From the NCBI GenBank assembly GCA_051453625.1, contig JBOZIK010000001.1, positions 155,059,731-155,123,730 of the forward strand: a DNA stretch of 64,000 nt. The letters are read 5' to 3'. A program made the translations under genes and the position numbers. Position 1 is the stretch's first letter. Every line of letters begins with the position of its first letter. This DNA comes from Welwitschia mirabilis. Lineage: Eukaryota; Gnetophyta; Gnetopsida; Welwitschiales. Shown here in pieces: positions 1 through 12,430 of the stretch. Below the pieces are notes generated by a model that saw nothing but the letters and a program-made list of their open reading frames with translations, was not told the DNA's origin and made no database searches.

Positions 1-2633
1 TCTTTTCTTTTGATTTCAATAATAATAAAACTATTCAAAATGTATCAAATAACATCTTAATAATGTACTTAAAGAAATAAAACATACATGGAGCTATGTA
101 AATCATAGAAACATTCTTCCATGCTCATATAACAATCTTCATAGATAGGTGTAAAGAAGGTAAACAAAGAAAGTATGGCTCAACCATAATTGTTAAGATG
201 TAAATCTTTATTCAATACTCATATGGATATATTTGAGTCAATAAAAAAATGGTAAACTAGAGACTACTTATGTTACTTAAACTACTAAGGTTAAAAAACT
301 CTTACAAGCATGCACCTTTAAAGTAAGCTAAAAAATGGGTAAAAGAGGTATTCTACAAATAAATACTACATATAGGTAATTTAACTTAAAGTTATTAATA
401 GAAAATATTTTATATACTCAATTACCCTATAAAATTTTTATAATATTTTTATATAATTTTAAATATTAATTATAATATCTTGAAAATTCAAGGAGATATC
501 GTAGTTAAAAATTAATGATTAATTAAATATAAAGAAAAAAAACTATAGTAGTTTTTAGAAACTAAACAATAATAGGATTTTTATAATCTAACTTAAACTA
601 TCTTAAAACTTTAAAAATATTATTTGTAAGGTTATCATTTAAGATTAAAAATTATCAATTTTCTACAATTACAATCCTACTATACTACATTAAAATGATC
701 ATACCTTTCAAAATGATTTGATTTTCAAAATGAATCAAGATTTTTTGAAAATATTATTCAATTTCTTATAAATTAGGATGCTCAAGTTCATAGATATTTT
801 AACAGATATGTATAGAAACATAAATTACTTTCTTACTATTCTTGCATTTATTTTTGAATGCATTTTAACAAATAAATGTTTTGAAAATAATTACCCATTA
901 AAAAAATAACTATGTTTATATTTTTAAATTTATAACATAATTCTAGATTTATTAAAAAAATTTCACTAATGTATACCTACTAATGAATAAGATATGATGT
1001 TTTCATCCTATGAATCTATTCTGAAAATTTAATTTTCACCATAATAAAAATATAATAAACCTTCTACAAATACTTAAGCAATAATTTAGATCAGTAAAAT
1101 AATGGATATACTAATTAATTAATTTTGGAATATCTTAACTAAGTTAATAATTCAAATCATTATATAAAAAAATCAAATCAATTCAAAAAGAACTATGTAC
1201 TATGAGATTAGGATTCCCATGAAAGAGTACTAGCCTAAAGATATTTTTGAGGATTATACTTTGTCCCTAATAAGATGGTTATAATTCATAATAAATAAAA
1301 AATATATTATTAAATAGACATGGGTACCTAAATTTTCTTTTCTTTTTTTAAATATTAAACCCCTTGGTCACTTAGTAATTATCATCATTAGTAATCCTCT
1401 ATTACCAAGTATAAAAGACCCCGTATATCTCAATATAACATCTTGGTAAGAGATGGTGAGAGGGAATAATATTTTATAACATAATTGCATAAAAGTCATA
1501 AATAATTATATAATACAATATCATATCATTCTAATAGATAAAAAAAGCTCATATGGATAATAAGAGCAAAGAGCTTACTTGAGAAGATTAGTAAGACCTT
1601 AGTAGTTGAATATTCATGAAGATCCAAGCTTAAGAGTTCCTTAGCTTCAATCTTTCAAGCTTCAAGCTCCACAAGCAAGAGAATGAAAAAAGAGAGAAAG
1701 AGAAAGAGGAAAGAATGAATAAACTTGTATGAAACAAAAGGAAAGTATCCCTCTTTACAAGAGAGAAAAGGATCTCTATATATAGATAAACAAAAGCACA
1801 TAGCTCAAGATCACAAGATCACATAATTTAAAATTAATAAGTGAGATGAGTAATAAATGACATTAGAGTATAAAAAAAGATAATATTTATGACTCATGCA
1901 CCTAACTAGGATGAGTAATCTTCTTGCTTTAATTAGCAAGATTAATTACATGCATAATTTCTTCATGCTAGCTATTTTTAATCCTCCATAAGCTTATAAG
2001 TAAGATTAATTCATCTAAGACATGCATCAAAAGAATAAATGCATAAATCTCAAAATTGTCACATGAAACAATGAGACAAACTCTTCAATTTCAATGAATA
2101 AAGCAATGAGTATGCTATGAACAAAGTGCCTTTATACATCTTAAGAACATAAAAGTCATCGTAGAGTAAATATACTCATTTATTATTCTTGGTTCTAAGT
2201 AAAAGTGCATGTACTTGTTTAAATACTTATTTATTTCAAAATGGATAAAATCTAATAATCACATAATACAAAGAAGAAAATATTTATTTATAATATAGTA
2301 TACCTATCACATTTACCAAGAATCTAAATACGATGCAAAATATGTTATTATATCTTCTTGAAATTTTTAATTTATTAGTTTGATCATGTGATTTTAATTC
2401 CTTACATAATGGGATTATCTACTTTTAAATGTTTGGATAGATTTTCTCATAAAAACCTTTTAACATATTTTTTTTATTTTCATTATAAATTATAAATATT
2501 ACAAACTAAGGTTAATTTAAAATGATATCTTATTTTGATGAGAAATTTAAATAACAATAACTAATCATTCGACTGAAAGCTTAACATACTTAGTATTCAA
2601 GTAAATAATGTTTATAAAATATGGGATATAACA
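1..2633 (-). repeat. 3' LTR of element A (partial)
   Basis: On the minus strand the LTR starts TGTTATATCCC at 2633, directly after a purine-rich tract. Its two ends align with the 5' LTR: 1-90 with 5530-5609 and 2495-2633 with 5710-5848. The stretch from about 90 to 2494 has no partner because the other copy has an assembly gap there. By comparison with 4563-5529, about 970 bases of this LTR lie outside the window. There are no ORFs of note. Confidence 0.8.
1776..1785 (-). promoter_or_regulatory. TATA box of the element A LTR
   Basis: The minus strand reads CTATATATAG followed by a GAGATCC-rich, purine/pyrimidine-structured stretch, about 850 bases inside the LTR. This is a good candidate U3 promoter. 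The homologous site in the second LTR copy (near 28940) has decayed to CTAGAGATAG. Confidence 0.5.
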
Positions 2634-2644
2634 TTCTTCCCCAC
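2634..2644 (-). other. Polypurine tract of element A
   Basis: The minus strand reads GTGGGGAAGAA immediately before TGTTATATCCC of the 3' LTR. Position and composition are those of the plus-strand primer of LTR retrotransposons. Confidence 0.75.
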
Positions 2645-2807
2645 TTAGATTGATTCACTCAAGAAAATCAAGATATATAAAAATCTTAAGAACAACTAAC
2701 TACATATTATGATATTTAAAAAGATTTGGATAACCTTTTCATAATTTATTAATACTCTAATTCATAGCTCAAATAATTTCATATTTTTCTAAGTTAATAA
2801 TAATTGC

Positions 2808-3400
2808 TTATATCCAAAAATCTCCCTCACTTATGGCTAAAGTACAATATTTCTCTACTATCTTTGCCTTTTCTATAGCCTTTGCTAGACTCTCATGGTG
2901 AAATATAGATAGTTTGGTAGCAACAAAAGGGAGAATACTACCAATAAAGAGATTTACTTTAGCTTCCTTATTTAGATGCATATTTGATGCATATCTTAAC
3001 AATTCTATAAACTTGCCCTTTTGAGATGCTATAGTTACATTATAAACTTATTTTATATTATAGAATTTTGTAACCTTCTGGTGAATATAAAACTTGGTGA
3101 TGTACATCTTCTTAAAGATGTGTTTAAATCCCTTTTATGAAAGTCCTATATCTTCTAACTTGGTTATTTTTATTTTTCACCATAGTTTAGCTTCTCCTTG
3201 TAAACATAAATAGCTAAAAAACCCTTTTGATATGCATCACATCCTAAGGTACCTATAACTTTTTCAACATCACTCAACCACTCTTCTACTTTGGAAGGAT
3301 CTAAACCTCCTATAAGATTTGATGAATTTAGCTTAATAAACATGTGAATCAATTTTCTCATACCCACTTCCTTAGGTTGATTGATACCATTATTTACTTG
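2808..3400 (-). pseudogene. Ty3/gypsy gag remnant of element A
   Basis: Two open stretches, 3367-3170 and 3002-2808, give consecutive parts of a plant Ty3/gypsy capsid protein. The upstream part contains GGLDPSKVEEWLSDVEKVI followed by LGCDAYQKGFLAIYV, the usual GG-DP-x-AEEWL...QKV-FA-Y block. The downstream part has KGKFIELLRYAS and a conserved NKEAKVNLFI segment. The region between them is frameshifted and carries stops, for example a TAA about 16 codons before KGKFIELL. The conserved tryptophans after the QK-FA-Y block have been lost, and no zinc knuckle is visible. No pol follows. This is a broken gene whose product would have packaged the element RNA. Confidence 0.8.
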
Positions 3401-4285
3401 TGGGTTTTAATCTTGATTTACTATCTATGATAGGAAGTACATGAAGGTATTTATTAATGACTCTAAATTAAGGTTGAATGGGGTTTGATTTCTATCATTA
3501 AGTTGTTAACTTTATTATGAATTATATTGATGTCAGTTATTTGGTTGCAACTAACCTGACCTCAAAGTTTATCTTATGATGACAAGACATCTAAAAGAAG
3601 GGTAAATATTCACGAGATTATATTTGGAAATAGGATAGATATTATTAAAGGTTAAACTTAGAAATATTTTATAATATTAGAAAGAACATGGTTATAATTA
3701 TGATGTGATGAGTCTTTATTTATATATTAAAGTACATAATTAAGTTTATCTCCTTTCTTTTTTTTAATATATATGGTTTATAAGTTATGAAAATGAGTTT
3801 TCACTTTAAATTTATGTAACCATATAATTTAGGATGAATCACCTAGTTGAAGATTTGATTATTTTTAAGGGTACCTATGTATAAGTTAGTATTTATGTAT
3901 TTATATTTTTTGAAAAGGTTAAGCTCTTTAAGGAATCATATAAGGTCATTGTGCTAAATTCTTAAGATAGTTGAATCCTTGTAAGTGATTATCATCTATA
4001 GCTATAAGATAATAGAGTCTTTAATAACTTATATTCATCATTCTTCTTGGTTTTTTTAGGGATTTGAAATTATCATAAATATGATTAGCATAATGATCAT
4101 CTAGGGATTTGCATTATAGTTAACCTTATGGATACTTTAGAACTATTACAAATATAATCAAATTATAGAATTATTAAGGTGCTAAAATTCTGATTACTAT
4201 AATGTTATAATTATTAGAACTAACATAAATTTAATTTGATCTATATTTAGAGAGTATAAATTATAGGTACAATGAGATTTAATTA
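3401..4285 (-). other. Leader and gag-proximal DNA of element A
   Basis: AT-rich sequence between the gag remnant and the repeat array near the primer site. I see no coding similarity. It probably represents the 5' leader and the decayed N-terminal part of gag. Confidence 0.5.
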
Positions 4286-4485
4286 TTAGAAGATATGATT
4301 AAATTCATTCTTATCTAGAAGATAAAGTTATCTTAGAATCTATTATTATCAAGGATATAATTGATTTTACTCTTGATTTAAGATTATTGGGGATATAACC
4401 AATTTTATAGCTATTAGAAATTAAGGTTATTATGGTTATAACCAAATTTATGATTATTAAAGAGAAAGGTTGTTAAAAATGTAAG
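4286..4485 (-). repeat. Degenerate ~43-bp tandem repeats in the leader of element A
   Basis: Successive units on the plus strand share the pattern ATTATT..GGATATAACCAATTTTAT..TTAAG: for example ATTATTGGGGATATAACCAA near 4381, GTTATTATGGTTATAACCAA near 4425, and a looser ATCAAGGATATAATTGATTT near 4347. About four to five units can be followed. They lie just upstream of gag and just downstream of the primer site in element orientation. Confidence 0.5.
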
Positions 4486-4542
4486 TGCATTTATATTCAT
4501 AAAAACTTATAAGTAATTAACATAAGTATTACTTAAGTTAAC

Positions 4543-4560
4543 CTAGAGCTTTGATACCAA
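4543..4560 (-). other. Primer-binding site (tRNA-iMet type) of element A
   Basis: Two bases after the LTR end (TGTTACA on the minus strand) the sequence reads TTGGTATCAAAGCTCTAGG. This equals the initiator-methionine primer site TGGTATCAGAGC with a single G-to-A change. Confidence 0.85.
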
Positions 4561-4562
4561 AT

Positions 4563-5848
4563 TGTAACACCCTCCTTTATCTTACCCTAATTAAGCATAT
4601 TTTTTCTTTTCTTTCTTCTTTAATATTTTTATCTGATAGACACAATGAAACCTAGGATCAAATTCCACTTACTCTTTTATTAGAATTTCTATATTCTAAG
4701 GAAAAAATCAAATTAATATTATATATGTACTTATAATTTATTTCTAGATTATTTTGATTTACAAACAATAGCAATGTCGTAAGTTCATGTCCTCCATTTA
4801 TTCTTAGTTTTTTCTCACATAAAAAATATCTTTTGAATAGTTAAGATGTTAACATACATGGATAAGTTTTAAGAATAATACCTATTTAATATAATAGGAG
4901 GCTATAACTCCAATTAATGGCATTTCAACTTAATATCCAGCCATCCTCTAAATATGAGTTGATTTTACTTCAGGTTCCAAACTATATTAACATAATTGGG
5001 CTTAACTATATAATCTTTTACTTTAACTCAATATATCCCTAATACAAGTAACAGGTGATACATGAGATGGATGCATGCTTGCAAATGACCTTTGCTTCCT
5101 TGAATCATCTCCAAATCATGCAATATAATTCATCAATGTCAAGCGCTCAAGATATTAAGTTAGAGTAAGTTTATACATAGGTAGGATATGAGAGTGATGA
5201 TTCAATCCACTTTTAGAATAATATTATTAAAAAAAAAGCAATGCAACCCACCTTCATGATGAAATCCAAGTGTGAGAATGAACATTATTAGAATTATCTT
5301 GATTTAGTCATCTTTGATGAATACACCATACAAAGTCATGCAAACAATTCTAACTAATGTGGATATTTAATGGATTATTTACTTAGTTATAATAATTTTA
5401 ATCATCATTCAATTCATTTTATAGAAATAATCATAAAAGAAAGGCAAACATACAAAAAAATTAATATTTTTAAGATTATAATAATAAAAATCTAAATAAA
5501 GGAAATATTTTTTATCTAAATAAAAGAAAAATTCTTTTCTCTTTTTCTTCAATAATAATAATAATATTTAAAATATATCAAATAACATCTTAATAATGTA
5601 CTTGAAGAANNNNNNNNNNNNNNNNNNNNNNNNNNNNNNNNNNNNNNNNNNNNNNNNNNNNNNNNNNNNNNNNNNNNNNNNNNNNNNNNNNNNNNNNNNN
5701 NNNNNNNNNAAGATTACAAACTAAGGTTAATTTAAAATAACATCTTATTTTAATAAGGAATTTAAATAAGAATAATTAATCATTTGGCTAAAAGCTTAAT
5801 ATACTTAATATTTAAGTAAATAACATTTACAAAATATGGGATATGATA
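4563..5848 (-). repeat. 5' LTR of element A (interrupted by a gap)
   Basis: On the minus strand it runs from a decayed TATCATATCCC start (5848) to TGTTACA (4563), followed by the primer site. It matches the 3' LTR at both assembled ends, and a second genomic copy at 24029-29190. The 100-N gap inside it replaces roughly 2.4 kb that is present in the other LTR. Confidence 0.75.
5610..5709. other. Assembly gap, 100 N
   Basis: The run of exactly 100 N suggests a gap of unknown size. Alignment with the 3' LTR predicts about 2.4 kb of missing sequence. Confidence 0.9.
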
Positions 5849-5866
5849 GGTCAATGCCCTAAGGAG

Positions 5867-6190
5867 GGTTACACATATGGTGATGAGTCTTTTAGCAACC
5901 TTTATGAGGAAGAGAACGCCAAATAAGAACCCTTACAAGATCTATCTTATGTAGAACCTTTGCCTTCTTTTCAACAACTTCATGAGCCAATCATTTCTAT
6001 TTCATTCCTATATTTTAAGAAAGATTTAATCTTTAATAAGGAAGAAAAACCTTTATTAGAATTATAACCAACTTTTGATGATTCTTTTAATGGACAAACA
6101 CTTTATCTAGTGGTCTCCAAAGCACCTTTGTCTTCCCCTCAAGATAATGTCTTACAAGAATTATTTAGAAAGCAAAAAACAAGCTAAATA
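5867..6190 (+). pseudogene. Unidentified polyprotein fragment of element B
   Basis: The plus strand is readable for about 105 codons with only two stops. Recognisable pieces are YGDESFSNLYEEENAK, PLQDLSYVEPLPSFQQLHEP and LVVSKAPLSSPQDNVLQELF. The composition is acidic, proline- and serine-rich, without catalytic motifs. It resembles linker regions of plant Ty3/gypsy polyproteins, but I cannot place it in a named domain. It directly abuts the outer end of element A, so its upstream part is missing. It is not a functional gene. Confidence 0.4.
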
Positions 6191-8476
6191 AGAAACCATT
6201 TATGATCTTAAACACATAAAATTTATCAATTGTATTAATGTTCTCTCTAATTTTATAGCTTATTAATAAAAATTTACATGGGTTCTCTCTCAGTTTATCA
6301 CACCTCATCCAACCCTAGTCATCACACTCTCAGCCTTTATGATCTTAATCCTTTATCCATATGCCAACTTGAAAAATCCTTTAGTTTTAAAATTTTAGAT
6401 TTAGTCCATAGCTTTATTTATATTTTTATTTTAGATTAGACATAGGATGAGGAGGTCCTTTAATAATAAAATTAATGTCTAACATCTCTCTCATAGGACC
6501 ATCCAAGCACTACCATTTGTTTAACCATCGTCTTTATCCAATCCACTTTGGAAATCCAAAGTTTCATTCACATCATAGAATAAGTTATCACTATGTTAAG
6601 CCTTATCATCCATCTCTTTAATCATGACATTACTTCATACGACTTATGAACCATCCACCACACCCATTGTACTATGCGTTTGTAAGACTTAGCGATCCTA
6701 GGTAGTGCCCTTTTCACATAAATAAGAATAAGAGATCTTTGTCATTTCATGGTTTCGGTTGAGATTAGGTGGATTATTGCTTTTTGAGAGTAAGTTATCT
6801 TTATCTTTAATTTCTTTTGTAAAGGATTACAATCATTTAATTTGGAATTAAGGAAAGAAAAGGTTGTTTTTCTACTTTTATGATGTGTATTTCTTTTAAG
6901 ATTTTATGGTAATAATATTAATTCTTAATTATGATAATCAGTCAATGACCCCTCCTATGTGCATAAAAAATGTATATGAGAAGTAAAATAAAATGAAAAT
7001 AAAATATTCTTCAAAAGCACATTTTTATTTTTTTTGATCACAAATATTGGATTTATCTAACTACATCGGGGCTATGAACACTCACTAATAATGCATCTCT
7101 AATGATTCATTTGTGATATGTTCAATGAAATTAGTGCTATCAATGCTCGCTGGTAATATAGAACTGAATTCTTCATGTACAACATTTCTAACTCTGTTGG
7201 AAGAAGATGCCACAACACTAAAGGCTTAATGTGATTAAATGCTTAAAGGATATCACTTATGATTATAAAAGGATAAGATTGGAAAGAAACTAAGGTGAGA
7301 TTAGAGACTTCTTATGAATTACTTATTTTAACATATGTTACTTAAGATCTTTTTACTACTCTTGATTTGTATGAATTTACTTTATGAATGCCTTGCCTTA
7401 TTTGGACTTAGATGTATAATTAAATAAAATTTTTCTAAGGCCACTACTTTAATTTCATAGTTTCATTTATTTATTACATACATAGTAGAATGTCAATTGC
7501 ATTTTTCATCTTATTTCACCATCTTATATTGCATGAATTCACCCTTTTATCTTTGTGAGAAAGCATACTTAAGAGTACATTTATGTTAGTTATGATGAAA
7601 TATTTCCTTTTATGAGCCATGCTAGGACTAAGCTAGTATAAAATATCTTGAGACCAAACAATCCTTGAGATTTAATTCTATGACAGCTAGCCTTTCTATC
7701 ATCTCATCACCTCACTTATTACGTTTTGATAACCACTACATTCTTCCTTGTTTATTATTCCAAACTAAAGAACATGTACCATAAAAAACTAGTGCTACTT
7801 TGAGATCTCATTGACACCATCATCAAAAATTCTTCCTATATATCTCATGCTTCTTTTCATATCCTCTTGTTCTAAGACATAATCACTTTAAGTCATTCTT
7901 AAATTATTTTATTTTACAAAACATAGACCGTAAATTGGTTTTCATATTTTTTCAATCTCATTTTGATACTTCCTTCATCATCTTCATGTTCAACTTTTTC
8001 TTTATGATTAATTTTTCTCCCTTTCATCTGCAATAATCATTTATGAATCTCATCACCTAGTGATTTCTCATAGAATTGCCTTCTATTTAATGCATATTCT
8101 AGTTTTTTTTGTTTTTCTTTCTTATGCATTATAGTTTTGTTTCTCATTATTTTACGTTATTTTTTATTTTTTTAAAGTTTTAATAAAATGAAATATGATA
8201 AAAAATTTTCCTAGGGGTGTATCAATGTGTTCTAAAAAATTGTACTAAATTTTTTATTTTTTAAAACTTTCAGGATAAAGTTAAATTTTGATTAAGGAGT
8301 ATGGAATCCATTCTTCAAAGAATTTTTCTGATTTTGATGGCTTATTTTTCAAAAATTGGTTATTATTTTGTAAAAGATTATATCATTCTCATACTTGAAT
8401 AGTTTTATACAGAATTTTTTCATGTTAAATCATTCTTTTTCCTTTTTTTTTTTTGCTAAGAATTTAGCAAAAGTTT
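6191..8476 (+). other. Interior of element B, no recognisable gene
   Basis: AT-rich sequence with many stops in all frames. Some short pyrimidine-rich tracts near 7740-8160 resemble the 3' interior of element D. No conserved protein words are visible. Confidence 0.45.
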
Positions 8477-8488
8477 GATTAGAGGATG
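8477..8488 (+). other. Polypurine tract of element B
   Basis: GATTAGAGGATG sits immediately before the LTR start TGATAACATG. The equivalent site of element D reads GATTAGAGGGTG. Confidence 0.6.
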
Positions 8489-9677
8489 TGATAACATGTA
8501 AAGCTTGACATTCAAACCAAGTATATTGGACCAATTTAGCTCAAGTGAAGATATTAAAATAGTTGTTATATTATAAATTATTTTTTTGACCAATCTAAAT
8601 ATAATTTATGAACTTATGCATTTCCCTATAACAATTTCAAGTTATTTGTTATATTTTTAATGATAAACTAAAATTTGGAGATAATTCAGCTTAAAACACC
8701 ATCATCGCTATCAAAGTTACTAAAGTCACTAATCCTTTAGAGTAAAAGGCTTCAAGAGCTACGTTCTTGATTACTCTCATAAAGAAGATCAAGTTTTACT
8801 TATGGGGTTAGGTGGTTATGACATTAAAATTTGACAAAATGTGTGATCACAAGAGTGTTAATTTTCTAGTTGAAAGCCCTAAATTATAAAACCCTAATAA
8901 AAGAATCTCTATCCTATTTGTTACCTATAAAAAGGGCCAAGCACCCTCATTTGTAATTATATTTGACTAGTAAAAATAGCTGGAACCCTTAGGGTGTCAA
9001 TCATCGACATGGCTTTATAAGCTCCTCCTTTAGGAGTAGGCTAGCTTTGAGTCTAGCCTTTAGGAGTTTGTATCTCTTACCTTTTTTGTTTAATGTAATA
9101 TAATTCTTATTTTTCATGAAATAGTAGTTATCTATTCTTGATTTTTAATTGTGATTAACTTCATACTTTTAATGCTTGAGTGAGACTACATTATTAAGTA
9201 TTTTTAATTACTAAGTGAGTTCTTTAAGTTTACTTCTTAGTTGTAGTTATTTTTTTTGATGGATTTTGAGCACATTTTTTTTTTGCTTTTCATGCTCATG
9301 AAACACTATAAAGGATTCAAGTGGCTAAGGAGTTCATCAACACTTATATGATGAATGTGATTATGTTACCATGACTCAAGCCATTATGATTTGATAATTT
9401 AAGATTCATTTCATGAATTTACAAGATATTATTGGATTAAAAGTTTACTGTTGAATAATTAGACCCTTGGTTTGTTTTCCTACTTTTCCATCCAAGTTTA
9501 AATCTCATCACAGTCTTGATTTTTTATTTTCTTTTCAATCACTATGGGTTTAGAGAATTCTGTGTTGTTTATATGTGTTGTTTATGTGTACTCATCTACC
9601 TCTGTTTATCCCTATGCAAAAAAGGACATTGGGATTCTACTACAATGAGAGTTCTAGTTTAAAGCCATACATGAACA
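8489..9677 (+). repeat. 3' LTR of element B
   Basis: It starts TGATAACATGTAAAGC and probably ends ATACATGAACA at 9677. Element D's LTR ends ACCATGAACA on its own strand. It carries a TATA box at 8926 and a palindromic stretch at 9025-9066. The 5' boundary is firm; the 3' boundary is inferred. Confidence 0.55.
8926..8934 (+). promoter_or_regulatory. TATA box of element B LTR
   Basis: TTACCTATAAAAAGGGCC is an excellent TATA box about 440 bases into the LTR. It aligns with GTATAAAAAG in the 5' LTR of element D. Confidence 0.6.
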
Positions 9678-12189
9678 GGTACTATGAGTAGCCTTCTAAG
9701 AAAACATAAAACAAAAGGGATTTTTATAAGAAACCAACTATTCCTAAATAATCATTATGAAAATGACATCATAATCACTACAAAAGTCACAAGAGAAGAT
9801 GTTAGATGCATAGTCTATAGCCTCAATGAAACAAGTTTAAAATCTATTTTTTAACATTTTAAGTAGTCATAAGCATCTTATTTTGAGTGATTTGAGTATT
9901 AAATAGGAAATGGAATTAGATATGTACATGGGGATTTCGATGAAGAGTTGGAATAAAATCAACACATGGAAAACCCTTCTAGAAAAAATTGAAAGGCAAC
10001 GCATAAGATGAAACAATCATTTTTTTTTCCTCACAAGTCAAAATAATCTTACGCAATACTTGTATCAGTTCAGTAACTTGGTATATTAGGGTCATTATCG
10101 TCCCACTAAAAAAATGTATGCTAACTTCTCAATAGTAGCTTTAAATGGCTTTTCTAGTATGGAAGCAAAGATAAAAATTATATCAACCTAAGTAAATGAC
10201 AAGAAATTAGCAAGATAAAGGAGTCCTGGGGACTAAGTATTTACAACATCAAAGATATCATGCTCCTAGGGAAGCACAATATCTGTAAAACACTTAAGGT
10301 GATATGAGCCCATCTGATGGCTACAAAATATGGGTAATATGGAGCTTCCAATGCTGCTAGCTCCTTATTATGATATAATATTAGAAATGTAAAAAAAACA
10401 ACTTAATGTATTAGATGCAGCTAATGATTAGGATAACAGAAAATTATTAGTCATAAAAAAATAAAAGATCATGATTCTAATACTTTATGAAGAGAAATTA
10501 TATTGATTAAAATTAAAATTTTTATTTGTCTTCTCAATAAATGACATTGTAAATGTAGATAGGTTAATGAAATTAAAGATTCAAGTTAATCAAAATTGTA
10601 CACTCTATAACAAGAAGGGTGAAATTATTCCTCATCCATTCAATACCTTTAAATGACCAAAAATCTCATCAATTGGCTACATGTTAATCCAAATCTAAAA
10701 AATAGGAACTTTTTACTACTGAACCATAATAATTAATATTATATATATATATATATGGTAAACATGAAATCAAGCCCAATTCAAGATATTAAAAGCACAT
10801 TGTAATAAACAATAATCTCAATTTGTTAATAGTGAAGGGAGTGTGAAGCAATGGTAATGGAAAAGCATCCCATTCATAAGCCTGAGGCCTCAGTGAAATA
10901 CAAATGAAATGCAAAACTTTGATCAATCATTATAGGATGATGGTGTAAAGGAATGTTGAAAAAGCTAAAGGATGTTTTTATGTTTAACTCCATCGAGTTC
11001 TTTTAATGTTGAAGAGGCCAATAGATTATTTTCTAGAGAGTTAAAATTATGGTTTTGATAAAATGTATTATAGAGGAAATGATGTTCTTCACAAAAGGGA
11101 AAACCCTAAACCTAGATTTCAAGGGATATCTTGTAGTGAAATCCTTCTATGATGGCCAACTGATTAGGCTGAAAGTGTAGGAATCAAGTGAAATTTGGAT
11201 TGCTCTTAATTTAGCAACTAGTAGGGGAGATGATTAACATGTATCTAGTTTACTCTAACAACCACATAAATCTAAAGGATTTACCTTTCATTTTCATGCA
11301 TTATCTCTAAAACAACTTGAGGATAAATATACTAGCCTTTCTATTTTTGTTTAAAAAGGAAAGACTTACTTAGAAATTTAAGGCTCATTTTAGCCCTTCT
11401 AAAATATTGACAAGGTTTGATGTAAATATTGTGGGAGGAAAACTCTTTGGCATAGTCAACCTTTAAGAAGAAGTGCAAGTGTAGAGGATCAAAGTCTAGG
11501 AGGCAAAATCCCTAGCCTCATCCCCTGAAGCATGATACTAAGACTTCCTACACTCCCCCTCCATCTTGGTTGGCTTTCTCCCTGTCTAGCTATTCTACTC
11601 CTCATTTCCCTTTCCCACTCTCATTATTTCCTTCTATCTTAAAAGCTCTAAATCATATCACAACCCCATCCTCTTCATATCCACCCCCTCCTACATTGTG
11701 GTTTCCTTCTCCCATCTCTTATCTTTTGATTTCATCTCTACTTTCCCACTATAACCCTTTTATCCTTCTCCCTTATTCCATCTAACCTGGCCTTTAGAAT
11801 TTCGTCTTCATTGGGCATTAGTCATGGGCTATCTTCAAACCTCAAGAAGTCCACCTTGAAAGCCTTAGCTTCTTTATGCAAGTGCCCTTTTAAGATCTTG
11901 GGACTCTCCCACTAGGCAATTAAGAAAGAATTTACCCAATGGCATAGAATGTTTTTCCTTCATATACATCTAGAATAAGTTCAAGGATTAGAAGAATAAC
12001 ATAGCAGAACTGTGTCAAAAATGTAGGATTCCAATGTAGCAGTAGAATTCCTCAGACGCTCGAAGATGTGAGAAGATCTCTGAAGGAAGCACCTTTGGGA
12101 ATTCTTGGACTATAAAGCTCAAGAAAGTCTTATGAACATTGGGTGGTAAGCACTAGTAGTATGGTAGTCTAACGTTCATGGCTCTCCTA
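9678..12189. other. No gene recognised; pyrimidine-rich tract at 11540-11780
   Basis: This is AT-rich DNA with stops in all frames. A C/T-rich tract at 11540-11780 produces a 71-codon low-complexity Pro/Ser/Leu reading frame that I do not regard as a gene. It also contains an (AT)n run at 10740-10756. If the tail at 12190-12430 is a LINE tail, part of this stretch may be its decayed body. Confidence 0.5.
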
Positions 12190-12430
12190 TCCATGTAGCT
12201 TATTTGCACTTTTTTAAGAGATGAAATATGTTTTAGCATTTGTTAATAAAACTATACTTTTGTTCTTGCTTAGCTCATTTTATTTTCATATGAATTTTCT
12301 ACACTCTATCATCCCACTGGGTTTCTTTTTGTTCATGCTTAAACTAGTAAGCTTTGGAGTGATGTCACCCCGTCATACTTAAGTTTGTATATATTTTAGT
12401 TAATAGACAGGAGCCTTTCATTTAAAGAAA
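12190..12430 (+). repeat. LINE-like 3' tail
   Basis: The segment ends TTAATAGACAGGAGCCTTTC, then ATTTAAAGAAAAAA. The layout resembles the 3' untranslated end of plant LINEs and the tail at 62090-62450 (TTAATAGAAAATGAGCTTTC, then an A-rich run). No RT is visible upstream, so it would be a 5'-truncated or strongly decayed copy. Confidence 0.35.

Larger units (their letters stand above)
1..5848 (-). mobile_element. Element A: gag-only Ty3/gypsy LTR retrotransposon, truncated by window start
   Basis: The element reads on the minus strand. From its 5' side it has an LTR (5848 down to 4563), a tRNA-iMet-type primer site (4560-4543), a leader with degenerate tandem repeats, a gag remnant (3400-2808), a polypurine tract (2644-2634) and a second LTR (2633 to beyond base 1). 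Bases 1-90 match 5530-5609, and 2495-2633 match 5710-5848, which proves the two LTRs are copies. The interior is only about 1.9 kb and shows no protease, RT or integrase words. The inferred LTR length is about 3.6 kb, unusually long. The structure fits a non-autonomous terminal-repeat element with gag (TR-GAG type). The internal 100-N gap leaves the 5' LTR incomplete. Confidence 0.8.
5849..9677 (+). mobile_element. Element B: 3' part of an LTR retrotransposon
   Basis: It comprises a fragment of coding sequence (5867-6190), about 2.3 kb of non-coding interior, a polypurine tract (8477-8488) and an LTR starting TGATAACATGT at 8489. The junction GATTAGAGGATG/TGATAACATGTAAA is nearly identical to that of element D (minus strand, 57005-56977), so B and D are related. 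The 5' end is cut by element A, whose insertion begins at 5848. Confidence 0.6.

Noticed and set aside
11570-11785. 71-codon Pro/Ser-rich frame
   Set aside because: It is the translation of a pyrimidine-rich tract with low complexity and no domain.
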